Positions 62,164-64,000 of a DNA stretch of 64,000 nucleotides are shown here, piece by piece. The stretch spans positions 1,674,001 through 1,738,000 of the forward strand of contig NZ_VMSB01000001.1 in assembly GCF_009858245.1 (NCBI RefSeq), in the 5' to 3' direction. The notes under the pieces are model-generated. The model was not told the DNA's origin. It did not search any database and saw nothing but the letters and a program-made list of their open reading frames with translations. Origin of the DNA: Ornithinibacter aureus (GTDB lineage: Bacteria; Actinomycetota; Actinomycetes; Actinomycetales; Dermatophilaceae). Numbering within the stretch: position 1 is the first letter of the stretch; each line of letters starts with the position of its first letter. Both the position numbers and the translations under genes were made by a program.

Positions 62164-63665
62164 GATGCCCCCTTTCGGGTGAGCGAGGTTCCCAGCGGGA
62201 TGCTCGAGGCGGCGAACGCGGCGTCTTGGGACAGGTCCAGGCGCAGGGGGGCGAACCCGGCGGAGCGGATCGCGGCGTCGAGGCGTCGGCCGTGCTCGGC
62301 GACCCTTGCGGTCGTGGGCACGGTGACGGTGCACACGGCGTATGGGCGGGTCAGGGCGTTGCCGCGGGCGAGCTTGCGGTCCAGGCCGCGGACCTTGTCG
62401 GCCTCGTCGGCGGAGGCCGTGCGCTGTCTCATCTTGGCTTTGTCGCGCAGCCCGTCGGCCATGTCGGCCTTCCACTGCGAGTTCGAGCTCTGCCGGTTGG
62501 CGTCGCGGCCGGTGATGATCGGGTAGGCGACCATGAAGGAGCGCCGCTCCCCCGCCCCCGGGATCAGCACCGGCGCCAGGGCGCCCATGACCGCGCCCTT
62601 GACGGGGAGCTTGAGCGTGGCCGAGATCGAGTTCCACGCGTCGTGGCGGTAGTGCCGCACCACGGCGCTGGCGCCGGACGGTCCGGCCATCGCCCACGGC
62701 ACGTCGGTGTTGACGCCGGGGTCGGTGGTGGCCGCGGCGAGGGCGTCGATGATCCCGACCCGGTCCCCCGGCGCGAACCCGGTCCGGCAGGCCGCGGCCA
62801 GCTCCGGGGAGGTCAGCCAGGACACCGAGGTCATGCCGAGCCCGCCGCGCAGGTGCGCCTCCACCTCGGAAGTCAGGGCAGCCAGAACGCGGGCGCGGCC
62901 CTCGAACCCGCCCCCGGACTGGCGGGCTTCCTTGGCGAGGCGAGACTCGGGCACGACAACGGTGACGAAGACCTCGGTGCGCACTGACGCGGACGTCAGG
63001 GTGGTCTGCAGGTCGTCGTTGACGGCCCGGGCCGCCCGGGGTGCGCCGGCGCGGCGGTGCCGGGTGATCCACTGGTCGCGTTCGGCGCCGTCGTCAGGGA
63101 CGGTGCGGACCATGACGATGATCTCGTCGATGAGCTCGGTGCGGGCCGCGGCCTCGAGCAGCGCGGGCAGCCCGTCGCCGTACCGGTCGCGCTCGGCCGG
63201 CCCGGCCATCCCGATGCCGGGGTGGACCGCCGCAGCGGTGACCGCCCAGGTCCGGGCGGCGTGGTCCTGGATGAGCGCGACCCGGCGCTGGTCGGGCCCG
63301 GTCGGGGGTGCGTCGTGAACCTGCACCCCGGCCAGGACCCCGGGCAGGTCGGCAACGTCCAGGTCGTCAGCGGCCCCACGGGCGGCATTCGAGGTGAACC
63401 GAGCCCAGCCGGTGATGCTGCCGGCGGTGTGGGCGGCCACGGCGAGCAACCAGCCGGTGGCTGAGCGGCCCCGCACCGGGGTGATCACCAGCACGGTGAG
63501 CAGCGCCCAGGCGAGCAGGCATGCGCCCGCGGGCACCCACGCGCCGCGGCTGGCGTTCCACAGCACCGGCAGACCCCCAAGGGTGACGGCGGCGAGCTGC
63601 CAGGCGGTGAGGCCGAAGAAGAACCCGATCCGGGCCTTGGTGTAGTCGGCGTAGACGTGGCTCAT
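62160..63665 (-). CDS. SCO6880-family conjugation protein
   Basis: 501 residues. The N-terminus (DYTKARIGFFFGLTAWQLAAVTLGGLPVL) has two membrane helices within residues 12-60, like PrgI/VirB3-type inner-membrane subunits. The rest (DLDVADLPGVLAGVQVHD ... FVTVVVPESRLAKEAR ... AWNSISATLKLPVKGAVMGALAPVLIPGAGERRSFMVAYPIITG) matches SCO6880-family proteins, which correspond to a fused VirB3 plus VirB4 N-terminal domain. It would form the inner-membrane platform with the ATPase. Confidence 0.85.
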   Translation of the reverse strand: MSHVYADYTKARIGFFFGLTAWQLAAVTLGGLPVLWNASRGAWVPAGACLLAWALLTVLVITPVRGRSATGWLLAVAAHTAGSITGWARFTSNAARGAADDLDVADLPGVLAGVQVHDAPPTGPDQRRVALIQDHAARTWAVTAAAVHPGIGMAGPAERDRYGDGLPALLEAAARTELIDEIIVMVRTVPDDGAERDQWITRHRRAGAPRAARAVNDDLQTTLTSASVRTEVFVTVVVPESRLAKEARQSGGGFEGRARVLAALTSEVEAHLRGGLGMTSVSWLTSPELAAACRTGFAPGDRVGIIDALAAATTDPGVNTDVPWAMAGPSGASAVVRHYRHDAWNSISATLKLPVKGAVMGALAPVLIPGAGERRSFMVAYPIITGRDANRQSSNSQWKADMADGLRDKAKMRQRTASADEADKVRGLDRKLARGNALTRPYAVCTVTVPTTARVAEHGRRLDAAIRSAGFAPLRLDLSQDAAFAASSIPLGTSLTRKGAS

Positions 63666-63685
63666 GAGCGTGGACCTCCAAAGGG

Positions 63686-64000
63686 TCAGACGGGGACGAT
63701 CGGGACGGCGGCAGCCGCACCACCAGCACCAGCGGCGGCCCCCGCACCACCACCACCAGCGCCACTGGCGGCTGCGGGCGACGCGCCGGCCGCAGGGGCC
63801 GCCGACGGCACCGGCGGTGTCGTGCTGGTTGGGGTGCCGGCGCCGGGGGTGTCGCCGCGCACGTCGGGGGCGGTGCTGTCGGCTGGTCCCTGACCGCTGC
63901 CGCGGCGGGAGCTGGTGAAGTCGGGGACATACGTGTTGTGGCCGACGCCCATCAGGTTGGTCGTGTCGGCGGTGACGGCGGCGCCGGTGGTGCCGATCGA
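63686..64000 (-). CDS. C-terminus of a transfer protein (partial, runs off the window)
   Basis: The frame is open to position 64000. The visible 105 residues read IGTTGAAVTADTTNLMGVGHNTYVPDFTSSRRGSGQG followed by a low-complexity Ala/Gly/Pro/Thr tail (PAAGASPAAASGAGGGGAGAAAG). By position upstream of the SCO6880 gene it is probably a VirB6/TrbL-like multi-helix channel protein, whose C-termini are often disordered, but the membrane part lies outside the window. Confidence 0.5.
   Translation of the reverse strand, partial: SIGTTGAAVTADTTNLMGVGHNTYVPDFTSSRRGSGQGPADSTAPDVRGDTPGAGTPTSTTPPVPSAAPAAGASPAAASGAGGGGAGAAAGAGGAAAAVPIVPV

Overview
The window is very GC-rich, uses GTG starts freely, and carries families typical of Actinobacteria: an SCO6880-type conjugation protein, a MobF relaxase, an Mrp antiporter with fused A and B subunits, and ISL3, IS3 and IS1634 elements. 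I infer a Micrococcales- or Propionibacteriales-like actinomycete. No rRNA, tRNA or CRISPR array was seen.

Positions 1-28.8 kb look like chromosomal or accessory DNA heavily worked over by insertion sequences. In order it holds: (1) a four-gene minus-strand operon (SemiSWEET-like protein, FAD-linked oxidase, NmrA-type reductase, membrane protein) with a divergent TetR regulator; (2) a class C beta-lactamase-like hydrolase split by an ISL3 element; (3) a defence-like cluster at 7.2-11 kb with a TIGR02391-family protein diverging from an unnamed gene pair whose second member has an Mrr-like PD-(D/E)XK nuclease motif; (4) an AAC(3)-type acetyltransferase beside a CX5R phosphatase-like gene, a VOC protein, a serine resolvase, a VapBC-like toxin-antitoxin pair and a decayed UPF0114 gene; (5) a baeRF-type (eRF1-like) gene split by an IS3 element; (6) a complete Mrp-type Na+/H+ antiporter operon (AB, C, D, E, F, G) followed upstream by a CaCA cation exchanger; (7) a second IS3 element with a clear 3-bp target duplication.

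Positions 28.8-64 kb are a conjugative element (plasmid or ICE). It has a ParB-like protein, a DUF932 protein, a protein with repeated helix-turn-helix units, an 1,844-residue MobF relaxase-helicase with a C-terminal Toprim/primase-like region, and a transfer operon on the minus strand at 55.7-64 kb: SCO6880 protein, VirB4/TraC-like ATPase, three-domain peptidoglycan hydrolase, TraD-like coupling protein and small accessory proteins. A fixed-length 32-bp element recurs in front of three genes of this backbone, one of them the relaxase.

The conjugative backbone is interrupted at 42.8-55.7 kb by an IS1634 element, a visibly lower-GC type III restriction-modification island (HTH, PLD-like SNF2 helicase, DUF4391, Mod, Res and a truncated OLD-like ATPase, nearly all with start/stop overlaps), and an IS5 element. 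The island is therefore probably cargo of the mobile element. Many genes are broken by IS insertion or small indels. Several indels sit in repeats or homopolymers, so some may be assembly errors.
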